Assembly: GCA_038745625.1 (NCBI GenBank)
Contig: JBCDLG010000028.1
Coordinates: forward strand, 1-32,689
Direction of reading: 5' to 3'
Origin: Parvularcula sp038745625
Lineage (GTDB): Bacteria; Pseudomonadota; Alphaproteobacteria; Caulobacterales; Parvularculaceae
DNA length: 32,689 bases
Position numbers and translations under genes: made by a program. The notes under the pieces are model-generated. The model had not been told where the DNA came from, searched no databases, and was given only the letters and a program-made list of their open reading frames with translations. This document shows, piece by piece, positions 23,815 to 31,889 of the stretch. The stretch's first letter is position 1. Each line of letters opens with the position of its first letter.

Positions 23815-25196
23815 TTGGTCAAGCTGCCGCGGTCGCGGGTGAACAGGATATCCACTTGGTACGTCTCTCCGGTCGCCTGGTCCGACCACCCGAGGTCCAA
23901 CGAGATTGGGTGAAATCCTTCCTTTCTCATCCAGGCAACCTGGTCTTCGATGAGCGGCTCTCCCTCGTATACGGGCACGAGTGAGCATTCGGAAAGAACG
24001 TGTGTTACGCGCGAAAGCGACTCCCTGGCGCCTTCGAGCACATCAAGCTCAGTGCCCTGTACATCGAGTTTGAGGAGTACGTTTCCGGCCACTCCCGTTC
24101 CGAAGACTTCATCGGCGAGGTCGTCGAGTCGTCGCACTTGAACGATTTCCGTTCCGACGACTGCTGTCATGGGTTCTGCGTTCGTCGTCATCGACGTCAG
24201 CGGGAGCAATGAGGTGCTCGCCGAGTTCCCGGACACGTTGAGGTCCCGGGTCTCATCAACTGCGCCAAGGGCAAACGGAAAAGCCCTATGCTGGTCATTA
24301 TCTCCGGTGACAGCCGCGAGTCGATCAAACGCCGAACGAAGCGGTTCGAAACTCGCGATCCGACCGTTGTGCCCCAGTGCCCGCATACGCTTTGCAAACT
24401 GGCCCTGATTGGCACCCACATCGATGACAAGCTCGAAGGATGTATGCTCCAACAGGCTTTCCAGGCCAGCTTTGACAGACTTTGCCCGCACTTTACGTCG
24501 CGTTTGGCGCTGAAGGACGTAAGGGAACAATGAGCCTGCTCGAAGCGGCCGCCTGGACGCGACAAACGTTGTGCGAACTCGATGGCTAGGCTTGGCTGAC
24601 TTTGATTCCCACTTGGTTGGAAACTGATCGTGCACTGGTTGATAGGACGGCTGGTAGACGCACGGAAAGTGCTCCTTCAGCTTATCGAAGACCCAGGCAC
24701 GTGTAGGCCGGCAACCGCGTCCGCTTATGGCCTGCGAAGGATTGTCGGATGGCTCCTCGTGAAAACTGATCTCCGGTTGATCGCCATAACTGACACTGGT
24801 CTCGATAAACAAAAGGTCCGTACACTTTGAGGCAAGATAGGCGAGCGCATCGCCAGGATTGCTTAGATGCTCAAGGACACCATAGGCATAGACTACAGGA
24901 TGAGGATCAACCACATTCTCGTCAGGGTGGTCAAGGTCTAGAACAAACGCATGCTGATCAATGAAGCGTTTCTTTACCGCCGCGATGTTATCAGCACGGG
25001 CGTCAGTCACAGTGACATTCGCTCCGAGGTTACGCCAGAACTCTGTATGATCGCCAATTCCGGCTCCGATCTCTAGGATGTTTTTGGATTTAGGATCGAA
25101 GCCGATGTCGCGGAGCAGGTGCCGCATATGGTCCAGCCTGGCTTTGTTGTCAGCCAGATAACCATCGCTATGGAATACAGTCCGGGGATCGGTCAT
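23811..25196 (-). CDS. Fused methyltransferase: class I domain plus FkbM domain
   Basis: A 461-residue protein with two SAM-methyltransferase domains. The N-terminal one (about 15-215) has NILEIGAGIGDHTEFW (39-54), VTVTDAR (61-67) and VYAYGVLEHLSNPGDAL (102-118). The C-terminal FkbM domain (about 250-461) has FELVIDVGANQGQFAKRM (254-271), IASFEPLRSAF and VLLKLDVQGTELDVLEGA (373-390). It may put two methyl groups on one sugar or glycan end. I chose ATG 25196, with GGAAG well placed upstream; the open frame extends to 25289, across the divergent gene's start. The stop shares CTAG with the radical SAM gene. Confidence 0.88.
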   Translation of the reverse strand: MTDPRTVFHSDGYLADNKARLDHMRHLLRDIGFDPKSKNILEIGAGIGDHTEFWRNLGANVTVTDARADNIAAVKKRFIDQHAFVLDLDHPDENVVDPHPVVYAYGVLEHLSNPGDALAYLASKCTDLLFIETSVSYGDQPEISFHEEPSDNPSQAISGRGCRPTRAWVFDKLKEHFPCVYQPSYQPVHDQFPTKWESKSAKPSHRVRTTFVASRRPLRAGSLFPYVLQRQTRRKVRAKSVKAGLESLLEHTSFELVIDVGANQGQFAKRMRALGHNGRIASFEPLRSAFDRLAAVTGDNDQHRAFPFALGAVDETRDLNVSGNSASTSLLPLTSMTTNAEPMTAVVGTEIVQVRRLDDLADEVFGTGVAGNVLLKLDVQGTELDVLEGARESLSRVTHVLSECSLVPVYEGEPLIEDQVAWMRKEGFHPISLDLGWSDQATGETYQVDILFTRDRGSLTN

Positions 25197-25257
25197 GAAG
25201 TGTGCTTCCAATTCAGGCGCATTGACGCGGCCTGTGGTGCAAAAGGACCAAGCGGTT

Positions 25258-26259
25258 ATGCGCGTCAGCGTTGTCATCGTCAATTTCAACGCCGGGCCGA
25301 GGCTCCAGTGGTGCCTTGATCACCTTGCGATGCAGACGCTGCAGCCGCTTGAGATCATTGTCGTCGACAACGGCTCAAGTGACGACTCGCTTGCCGCAGC
25401 GACAGACCGGAACGATGAGTTGGCGAGGCGTATCAAGACGATGCCCATGGGGCGCAATCTTGGTTTTGCTCAAGCCAACAACCTCGCAGCCTCTGAAGCC
25501 ACCGGGGAGTGGCTCGCATTCCTCAATCCCGACGCCTATGCTGCGCCGGACTGGCTCGCTCGCCTGGCTGCGGCGGTGGACCGCCACCCTCAGGTCGAGG
25601 CTTTTGGCTCGCTCCAGATCGATGCGACGAACACCGATGTGTTGGATGGGTGCGGTGATGTCTGCACGGTTTATGGTGTTGCCTACCGTGGGGGGCACGG
25701 CGCGAGGCGCACTCGCGCTCCTTCAATTGATAAGGAGACATTTGCTCCGTGTGCTGCGGCCGCTCTCTATTCACGTGAGCGCTTCTTGGAGCTTGGTGGC
25801 TTTGATGAGCGATTCTTCTGCTATGGTGAGGATGTCGATCTTGGGTTCCGGCACCGGAACGCGGGCGGGCGATGTGTTCAAGTCAGTGACGCCATTGTGC
25901 GCCACGAGGGCTCAGGCATCACGGGAAAGCGGAGTTCTTTCGCTGTCTATCATGGCCACCGCAATCGCGTATGGTTCTACTACAAAAACGTGTCTGGACT
26001 CCTCTATTGGTCAACGGCTCCTGCCAGGCTGTTGGGCGATGTTTTGCTATTATGTAGGGCCGCCACTGACGGCGTTTTTTGGCCCTACCTCAAGGGTATC
26101 CGTGATGGCTATCGGGACCTTGGCCGGTTTCGTGTCGATCGGCAGAACATCGCTAAACGCCGTCGCGAGTCGCAGACGGATGTTGCCAGGGCGCTCACAT
26201 GGTCGCCGGTGAAGCTCCTCACACGCGCTCCTGATCTTCGCCCACTTGTCGATGAGTGA
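25258..26259 (+). CDS. Glycosyltransferase family 2 (rhamnosyltransferase-like)
   Basis: A 333-residue GT2 enzyme of the WbbL/RfbN-like group. VSVVIVNFNAG opens the fold, IIVVDNGSSDDS is at 33-44, GRNLGFAQANNLA at 65-77, and the metal-binding LNPDA at 89-93. FDERFFCYGEDVDLGFRHRNAG is the conserved acceptor-side ED motif. This group often transfers rhamnose or other deoxysugars; the real donor here is unknown and could be GDP-fucose. I chose ATG 25258, with AAGGA about ten bases upstream; the frame is open to 25195. It runs toward gmd, 101 bases ahead on the same strand. Confidence 0.9.
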   Translation: MRVSVVIVNFNAGPRLQWCLDHLAMQTLQPLEIIVVDNGSSDDSLAAATDRNDELARRIKTMPMGRNLGFAQANNLAASEATGEWLAFLNPDAYAAPDWLARLAAAVDRHPQVEAFGSLQIDATNTDVLDGCGDVCTVYGVAYRGGHGARRTRAPSIDKETFAPCAAAALYSRERFLELGGFDERFFCYGEDVDLGFRHRNAGGRCVQVSDAIVRHEGSGITGKRSSFAVYHGHRNRVWFYYKNVSGLLYWSTAPARLLGDVLLLCRAATDGVFWPYLKGIRDGYRDLGRFRVDRQNIAKRRRESQTDVARALTWSPVKLLTRAPDLRPLVDE

Positions 26260-26360
26260 GGTTGCAATCACGGACTGAATGGTGTTCCACCGATGCTCCG
26301 TCAGGCGTTGGGGCCCTTTGACCCTAGTTCGTCGGACGATGACATGAACGATGGTGGAAT

Positions 26361-27422
26361 ATGAGCAGCAAGACCGCGTTGATCACGGGTGTTACAGGGC
26401 AGGACGGATCTTATCTTGCGCGCCTTCTTTTGGAGAAGGGATACGTCGTGCACGGTGTGAAACGCCGATCCTCGAGTTTCAACACTGGGCGAGTTGACGA
26501 TATCTATTCAGATTTCCACGATCCCGACACGCGCTTCTTCCTCCACTACGGAGATCTCACGGACTCAACGAACCTGATCAGATTGGTTCAAGAGACGCAG
26601 CCAGACGAGATCTACAACCTTGGGGCTCAGTCCCACGTTCAGGTGAGTTTCGAGACACCAGAATACACAGCAAACTCTGACGCTGTCGGAACGCTTCGCA
26701 TTCTAGAGGCTATAAGGATCCTGGGCCTGGAGAAAACCACACGCTTTTATCAGGCCTCCACATCTGAGCTTTATGGCCTCGTACAAGAGACTCCGCAACG
26801 AGAGACAACGCCATTCTATCCGCGTAGCCCATATGCGGCAGCTAAGCTCTATGCATATTGGATTACGGTGAACTACCGTGAAGCCTATGGCATGCATGCG
26901 TCGAACGGCATCCTCTTCAATCACGAAAGCCCAGTGCGCGGTGAAACCTTCGTCACCCGGAAGATTACCCGGGCGGTGGCGCGTATTGCGCGCGGTAAAC
27001 AGTCGGAACTCTTCCTCGGTAACCTTGATGCCAAGCGTGATTGGGGACATGCCAAGGACTATGTTGAAGGGATGTGGCGGATCGTCCAACAGGACAAGCC
27101 GGACGATTTCGTGCTCGGTACCGGTGAAACACACTCGGTGCGCGAATTTGTCGAGAAATCCTTTGCACTCGTTGGCATGCCGATTGATTGGCGCGGTGAG
27201 GGCGTTGATGAAGTCGGCGTTGATACGACAAGCGGGAAAACGATCGTCCGTATTGATCCGATCTATTTCCGGCCAACCGAGGTTGATCTTCTCCTGTCCG
27301 ACCCGACAAAGGCACGGGACAAACTGGGTTGGACCCACAAAGTCACCTTTGACGACCTGGTGAAAGATATGATCGAAAGTGATCTCGCTGAGGTTGATAC
27401 ATTACAAAACACCGAGGGCTGA
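26361..27422 (+). CDS. gmd: GDP-mannose 4,6-dehydratase
   Basis: Gmd converts GDP-D-mannose to GDP-4-keto-6-deoxy-D-mannose, the first step to GDP-L-fucose. The 353-residue protein has the nucleotide-binding loop GVTGQDGSYLA (10-20), KRRSSSFNTGRVDDIY, and GAQSHVQVSFETPEYT. The catalytic set is STSELYGLVQE and YPRSPYAAAKLYAYWI (Tyr-x-x-x-Lys), followed by NHESPVRGETFVTRKI. Length and motifs fit a full active enzyme of the extended SDR family. Its stop overlaps the fcl start (TGATG), so the two pathway steps are coupled. Confidence 0.97.
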   Translation: MSSKTALITGVTGQDGSYLARLLLEKGYVVHGVKRRSSSFNTGRVDDIYSDFHDPDTRFFLHYGDLTDSTNLIRLVQETQPDEIYNLGAQSHVQVSFETPEYTANSDAVGTLRILEAIRILGLEKTTRFYQASTSELYGLVQETPQRETTPFYPRSPYAAAKLYAYWITVNYREAYGMHASNGILFNHESPVRGETFVTRKITRAVARIARGKQSELFLGNLDAKRDWGHAKDYVEGMWRIVQQDKPDDFVLGTGETHSVREFVEKSFALVGMPIDWRGEGVDEVGVDTTSGKTIVRIDPIYFRPTEVDLLLSDPTKARDKLGWTHKVTFDDLVKDMIESDLAEVDTLQNTEG

Positions 27423-28375
27423 TGATGGCAGGCGCTGCGTACGATCTGACGGGCAAGCGGGTTTACGTGGCCGGTCATCGCGGAATGGTGGGGTCGGCTC
27501 TTGTGCGGCGCTTGGAAAGAGAGGCGTGCCGCGAGGTTCTGACAGCCCCGCGTAATGATCTTGACCTCATTGAGCAGGCCCAAGTGCGACGTTGGCTTGA
27601 GGACAACCGCCCGGATGCGGTGTTCATTCCTGCAGCGAAGGTGGGTGGGATTCACGCAAATGATACGTATCCTGCTGATTTTATTTACGACAACCTGATG
27701 ATCGCCTCAAACTTGATCAAAGCTTGCTATGATGTGGGTGTCGAAAAGCTCTTATTTCTCGGCTCATCCTGCATTTACCCGCGCCTTGCGGAGCAGCCAA
27801 TTGTCGAAGAATCGCTTCTCACGGGACCGTTGGAGCCGACCAATGAGTGGTACGCAGTGGCGAAGATCGCAGGCATCAAGCTTTGCCAGGCCTTCCGGAA
27901 ACAGCATGGCGCGGACTTCATCTCTGCTATGCCCACCAACCTTTACGGCCCAGGGGACAATTTTCACCCAGAGAACAGTCACGTCATTCCCGCACTCCTT
28001 CGGAAGGCTCGCGTCGCGCGCGCCAACGGCGAAAAGGACCTTGGGATCTGGGGTTCGGGAGAGCCGTATCGCGAGTTCATGTATGTCGACGATTGTGCTG
28101 ACGCCCTTGTTTTTCTCATGAAAAATTACTCCGACTACGACTTTGTCAATGTGGGGGTGGGATCTGACGTAACAGTCGCCGAGCTTGCCACATTGGTGAT
28201 GAAAACCGCCGGACTCGAGGGAGACCTCGTTCGTGATCGGACAAAGCCAGACGGAACTCCTCGAAAGCTGATGTCGTCGAAGCGTCTCGCTGATCTTGGC
28301 TGGCAGCCACAAACAAGTCTCGAAGACGGTCTGCGGCTGGCCTACGATTGGTTCTTAGATAACGTCGAGATCTAG
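27422..28375 (+). CDS. fcl: GDP-L-fucose synthase (epimerase/reductase)
   Basis: Fcl (WcaG) turns GDP-4-keto-6-deoxy-mannose into GDP-L-fucose with NADPH. The 317-residue protein shows VYVAGHRGMVGSALVRRL (14-31), LFLGSSCIYPRLAEQPI, the catalytic YAVAKIAGIKLCQAF (Tyr-x-x-x-Lys), and MPTNLYGPGDNFHPENSHVIPALLRK, all hallmarks of the family. ATG 27422 overlaps the gmd TGA by one base; ATG 27425 is the next codon. The stop TAG is inside a CTAG shared with the convergent murD2-like gene, so the operon ends without room for its own terminator. Confidence 0.97.
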   Translation: MMAGAAYDLTGKRVYVAGHRGMVGSALVRRLEREACREVLTAPRNDLDLIEQAQVRRWLEDNRPDAVFIPAAKVGGIHANDTYPADFIYDNLMIASNLIKACYDVGVEKLLFLGSSCIYPRLAEQPIVEESLLTGPLEPTNEWYAVAKIAGIKLCQAFRKQHGADFISAMPTNLYGPGDNFHPENSHVIPALLRKARVARANGEKDLGIWGSGEPYREFMYVDDCADALVFLMKNYSDYDFVNVGVGSDVTVAELATLVMKTAGLEGDLVRDRTKPDGTPRKLMSSKRLADLGWQPQTSLEDGLRLAYDWFLDNVEI

Positions 28376-29625
28376 TTCGTCCTTGATGCGCATTCGCGAA
28401 AGCGAGCCGATCGCTCCTTATAGTCCTTAAAAGGAGGAGACGACGGTGCAGCAGGCGAAAAGATGACTGCACCACGATCGGGGCACTTGGCCGCTGCGTG
28501 CTCAATTGCATCTTCGAACGTGTCGAGGATCTCGGCCTCTTGGCCCAGGCTTTCCGCTACGGGGCCGTAAGCAAAGAGTTCGACTGATGGTCGATGTTTT
28601 GTGCAGCGGAGCAGTTCGCTGAAATCCTGACCCCGATCAGCGCCACCCAAAATGAGGCATACGTCGCGTTCGGCGAAGCGGTCGAGCGCGGCGAGGGTCG
28701 CTTCGGGGATCGTGGCGAGGGCGTCGTCGACCCAGAGGCGGCCGTCGGTCGTTGGAATGATGGCTTGGCGCGACGGCAAGCCTCGCCAGGCGGCGATTGC
28801 CGTTTCGGCCGCGGGCTTGATGTCAGCCGTCGGAAGGATACTGGCTGCAGCGGCGAGGCTGAGGCGTAACGCGGTGCGCAAGGGGCCGGTGTGAAACCCG
28901 CGGTCCCGCGGCCCCACATCGATCGTAATGTCGCCGACCAAGAGGCTATCGCCGCTTTCGCCCACACAATCTTCGACCGCGACGACCGACCGTGGGAGTG
29001 CTTCATCCTCGATCACCGCGCGCGGGGCGATCCCTTGGGCCGGGTTGTCCCGCCGGAACGGCCGCAGCTTGGATGCGCGGTAGTCCGCTTCCGTGCCGTG
29101 CCAATCCGTATGCTCCTTAAAAAGCGATGTGATCAGATGCAGGTGCTCAGCATCGGGCAAATCGTGCATCATATAGGAGGAGACCTCGACCACGGGGTGG
29201 GTCTCGGTCACGGGCTCGGCACTGAGCGGAGGGGAGCCGATGTTTCCGTAGGCAGCGCTTTTGATGCCTGCAGCCAGCAAGAGCGAAGTCAGAAGCGCCG
29301 TTGTGGTGCTTTTGCCCTTGGTGCCGGTCACGGTGATCGTTCCGGGCGGGGCGTATTCCTTCAGCCAATACCCCGTCGGTGTCGTGGCAAGCGCCGCCGT
29401 CTTGGCCGCTTCTGCCGCTAGCGGATTGGTGGGCGGTACGCCCGGTGATCGCAGGTAAAGCGCGCCCGATAGAGCGGCTTTCGCCTCGTCGAACGACAGC
29501 GGTTTTGTGCCTTCGATCTTTCCTCCGCCGTCATCATAAAGAAATGGTGTTTGCCCACGCGACGTGAAATGCTCGGCCGCTGCTTTGGCCTCCCGACCTG
29601 CACCGTGAAGAATGATCGGTGTCAT
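28372..29625 (-). CDS. murD2: UDP-MurNAc-L-Ala--L-Glu ligase, MurD2 type
   Basis: A Mur ligase of 417 residues in the MurD group. It has the ATP loop TVTGTKGKSTTTALL (about 98-112), VVEVSSYMM, FKEHTDWHGTEADYRASK, GLPSRQAI and the C-terminal SPAAPSSPPFKDYKERSARF, the counterpart of the MurD lysine/serine substrate region. Because murL lies directly upstream with an ATGA overlap, I call it MurD2, which in the known MurL pathway adds L-Glu instead of D-Glu. Start ATG 29625 is set by that overlap and by GTG/ATG-free alignment; the frame is open to 29844 but that part lies within murL. A normal D-Glu MurD remains possible. Confidence 0.85.
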   Translation of the reverse strand: MTPIILHGAGREAKAAAEHFTSRGQTPFLYDDGGGKIEGTKPLSFDEAKAALSGALYLRSPGVPPTNPLAAEAAKTAALATTPTGYWLKEYAPPGTITVTGTKGKSTTTALLTSLLLAAGIKSAAYGNIGSPPLSAEPVTETHPVVEVSSYMMHDLPDAEHLHLITSLFKEHTDWHGTEADYRASKLRPFRRDNPAQGIAPRAVIEDEALPRSVVAVEDCVGESGDSLLVGDITIDVGPRDRGFHTGPLRTALRLSLAAAASILPTADIKPAAETAIAAWRGLPSRQAIIPTTDGRLWVDDALATIPEATLAALDRFAERDVCLILGGADRGQDFSELLRCTKHRPSVELFAYGPVAESLGQEAEILDTFEDAIEHAAAKCPDRGAVIFSPAAPSSPPFKDYKERSARFRECASRTN

Positions 29626-30944
29626 CCAAAAAGCTCCGCCGCTTGGTGAAAGGCGGTCGGAACAGCGCCGCGCGCCTCCGGTGCGAAAGCCTCTGCGACT
29701 TGCCGCTCGAGCTGACCATCTGTTTTCTGACGAAGAAGTTCTGGCATGAGCGTCTTCACCGCCGCGGTTTCTGCCCAAGCTGCCGATTTTGATGCAAGAT
29801 AAAGAGCAGCCTGACACTCGTCGATCGTTCCAACGCAGTCCCAAGGTTTATGGTCAGCCAGTCCGACCAGCTCTCGATACTCGCCTTGCAGGTCGTCGAG
29901 ATTGAGCATGATCCGTCCAAAGATCGCCTGACCCTCCTCGGCGGAGATGAATGGCGCAAGAATAAGGGATGTGAACGCACATTTCGCGCATCTTCCGCAC
30001 CATCGCTGGTCGGCGTCGCCAGCGAGTCGGAAGTTCCGGTTGCAGCTCGTAAACCGGGGGAACGCGGCTTTAACCGAAGAAAAGCTGCGGCCGATCCAGA
30101 GCTCGGAATAGGGCCGCAGGACAGAAAAGCTAGCTGGCGAGCCCGGTGCCGCTTCTGCGACGGCGTTGCGCAACAGTTCTTCGAACTCTGAGGATTTTGA
30201 GTACTGATGATTGGCCGCTTGACCGCCGACCGTGATGGTTGGCTCGTCAGCCGAGCGCTCATTGGCAAAGATGACCGGCCCCATGCCGCGCAAATGGCTC
30301 GCAATGGTCAGCACGAGAAGGTTGATTGCCGTGATCGGCACATGGCCCGAGAACGCGCCCTTCAGGTCCAAAAGCTTGGGATCCAGGGTTCGGTTGACAA
30401 AAAGAAGCTCCGACGGAGCGGTGGCGGAGAGCGTCGCTGCCACAGCGTCCGACAGAACCACTGACGCGAACTGCGGCGCTTCGCCCAGGGCGCGTTCGAC
30501 GATTGCCCCTGCCACATAGCTGTCTTTGCCCCCACCAAAAGCGACGAGTGGCGGGCCGTCCCAGCTAAGGCTGCTCTCTCCAGCCTCAATGATCTCGCCA
30601 TGGAAGACCGTCCCCGAAGGATAGGGCAGTCCGCTGCGAACGAAGAACTCGGCAAGGCCATACGTGTAGAGCGCTTCGGCCATGCGCCGCCCCGCCGGGG
30701 TCAGCGGGGGGAACACGATCTCTTCCGCGGCGGCGGCTTTGTAGGTGCTGACCCCAAGTGCGACATGAAGCAGCGTCAGGAGGCTGTCGGGCAGGGTCCC
30801 CATCACCTCGAAATCCACCGTCTCGTCGAACGATCCGTGGCGGTCGCAGCTGAACTGAAACCGCGCAACGGGACCATCCATGACGGCGTCGCCGAAGCGG
30901 AACAGTTTGCCGCGAGAGGGGATAGGGCGTGCATGGCTCATCAT
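29622..30944 (-). CDS. murL: UDP-MurNAc-L-Ala-L-Glu epimerase, MurL
   Basis: MurL epimerises the terminal L-Glu of UDP-MurNAc-L-Ala-L-Glu to D-Glu, an alternative to glutamate racemase known from Xanthomonas. The 440-residue protein has the ATP-binding PP-loop-like LVAFGGGKDSYVAG (133-146), IFANERSADEPT, NHQYSKSSEFEELLR, and the CGRCAKCAF cysteine cluster, features I associate with MurL. Two adjacent ATGs (30944, 30941) follow an open frame to a TTG at 30977; no start has a strong ribosome site. It leads a leftward pair with murD2 and is divergent from the small conserved gene at 31217. Confidence 0.87.
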   Translation of the reverse strand: MMSHARPIPSRGKLFRFGDAVMDGPVARFQFSCDRHGSFDETVDFEVMGTLPDSLLTLLHVALGVSTYKAAAAEEIVFPPLTPAGRRMAEALYTYGLAEFFVRSGLPYPSGTVFHGEIIEAGESSLSWDGPPLVAFGGGKDSYVAGAIVERALGEAPQFASVVLSDAVAATLSATAPSELLFVNRTLDPKLLDLKGAFSGHVPITAINLLVLTIASHLRGMGPVIFANERSADEPTITVGGQAANHQYSKSSEFEELLRNAVAEAAPGSPASFSVLRPYSELWIGRSFSSVKAAFPRFTSCNRNFRLAGDADQRWCGRCAKCAFTSLILAPFISAEEGQAIFGRIMLNLDDLQGEYRELVGLADHKPWDCVGTIDECQAALYLASKSAAWAETAAVKTLMPELLRQKTDGQLERQVAEAFAPEARGAVPTAFHQAAELFG

Positions 30945-31216
30945 TTTGGCGTGGCCGCCATTGCCTTCACCCGTCAAGCCTCTCCGCCTCTGCTAAAGCC
31001 GCCAGAGTCAAGGACAAAGAGCCCGTTGCAATACAGATTGAAGACTTCGCCATGGATCGAAGCGTTATGTTATCCCATTTTGGCCGGATGCCGCAGTGCA
31101 CAAAGAAGAAAAGGGTTAATTACAGGCGAATCCGTCAACAGTTTTTTCATCTTTATGTAGACAACCTTACTTTTGAGCGGATATGACCCTTCTTGTCTGA
31201 TAGGGAGGCTTGGGCC
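30945..31216. promoter_or_regulatory. Divergent intergenic region of murL and the small conserved gene
   Basis: These 272 bases separate two divergent genes. The right part is AT-rich. On the plus strand TAGACA (31158-31163) and TATGAC (31182-31187) are 18 bases apart and match five and four of six consensus positions, placing a start near 31194 and a short leader before ATG 31217. No equally good leftward promoter for murL was recognised. No palindrome of note was seen. Confidence 0.4.
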
Positions 31217-31411
31217 ATGTCTGACTACTGCACCAACGAAGGCGCGTCACGGCTTCAATCGCTGATCCGGGAATACTGGAAGAAGCAAGGCTACGACGTT
31301 GACGTGAAGCTCGTTCAAGAGGGTTTCGTCTCCACCATGCGATCGTCTCGGTTCGATGTTCGCAGCGATATGGTGAATGGGATGCCCCGTCGCGACGAGT
31401 ACCATATTTGA
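31217..31411 (+). CDS. Small conserved alphaproteobacterial-type protein
   Basis: A 64-residue protein of unknown function. It has a strong ribosome site (GGGAGG, eight bases before the ATG). The sequence, MSDYCTNEGASRLQSLI then EYWKKQGYDVDVKLV and a final RSSRFDVRSDMVNGMPRR, resembles a short protein widespread in alphaproteobacteria as I recall it; I cannot confirm this by search. It has no signal peptide or membrane helix and is likely cytoplasmic, with an amphipathic first helix and a beta/alpha middle. The reading begins after the candidate promoter at 31158-31187. Confidence 0.75.
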   Translation: MSDYCTNEGASRLQSLIREYWKKQGYDVDVKLVQEGFVSTMRSSRFDVRSDMVNGMPRRDEYHI

Positions 31412-31889
31412 CGCCAATCGTGTCCAAGCCGGTTGAGAGCGAGGTCTGGCAGGTCCCGAAAGCTCGTTGACCAGCTTGGAACAGCACGATCGTCGTCGCC
31501 GCGGCCATGTCCGAACGGCCGCAATGGGTACGGGAAGGGCTGCGGCATGGGCCGCGCGCTTCTCTTACGATCTTGGTGACGCGATCGCTTCCGGCGCCGG
31601 TGTGCGGCTCTTAGTGCTGGTTCCCAATCATTGTTCGACGACGAGGTCCCGCGCGGACCTCTTTTTTTGGCCTGTGGCTCGCGATGGCGACAGAGTCGCT
31701 TGGCCGACCCGTCTCGGCACCAAATCCGCCGTGACGATAGGATCGGGCGTAACGCGCGCTGGGGCACGGCCCCCCACCTTCGCCTTAATCTTCACTTGCC
31801 ACGGGCTGTAGCATCCTTTCACAGCATGTGACGCGCCATTGAGCGCGAAAAAGGGCTAGGCGACGGCCTGCTCGGACAAGGAGGACCTG
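31412..31889. other. Intergenic region before glmU, with orphan terminator
   Basis: No convincing protein gene is visible in these 478 bases. A plus frame at 31467-31811 reads straight through the terminator and has weak start signals, so I do not accept it. The region between 31412 and the terminator could encode an untranslated RNA or a long 3' UTR of the small gene. Confidence 0.5.
31643..31668 (+). terminator. Strong Rho-independent terminator
   Basis: GAGGTCC (31643-31649) pairs perfectly with GGACCTC (31655-31661) around CGCGC, and seven T follow (31662-31668). It points rightward and lies 230 bases after the last recognised plus-strand gene. Confidence 0.85.

Noticed and set aside
26703..27338. 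211-residue minus-strand frame
   Set aside because: It is antisense to gmd and shows no family features.
5358..28380. Direct repeat of the tRNA-Asp 3' end marking an integrated island
   Set aside because: By eye no second copy of the GGTTCGAGCCC...CACTCGC end was found near 28375 or elsewhere, and no integrase gene was recognised.
29626..29844. 73-residue N-terminal extension of the MurD2 frame
   Set aside because: It lies within murL and lacks similarity to MurD; the ATG at 29625 gives the normal N-terminus and an ATGA overlap.
31467..31811. 114-residue plus-strand frame
   Set aside because: It reads through the strong terminator at 31643-31668, starts with TTG without a ribosome site, and has no recognisable motif.
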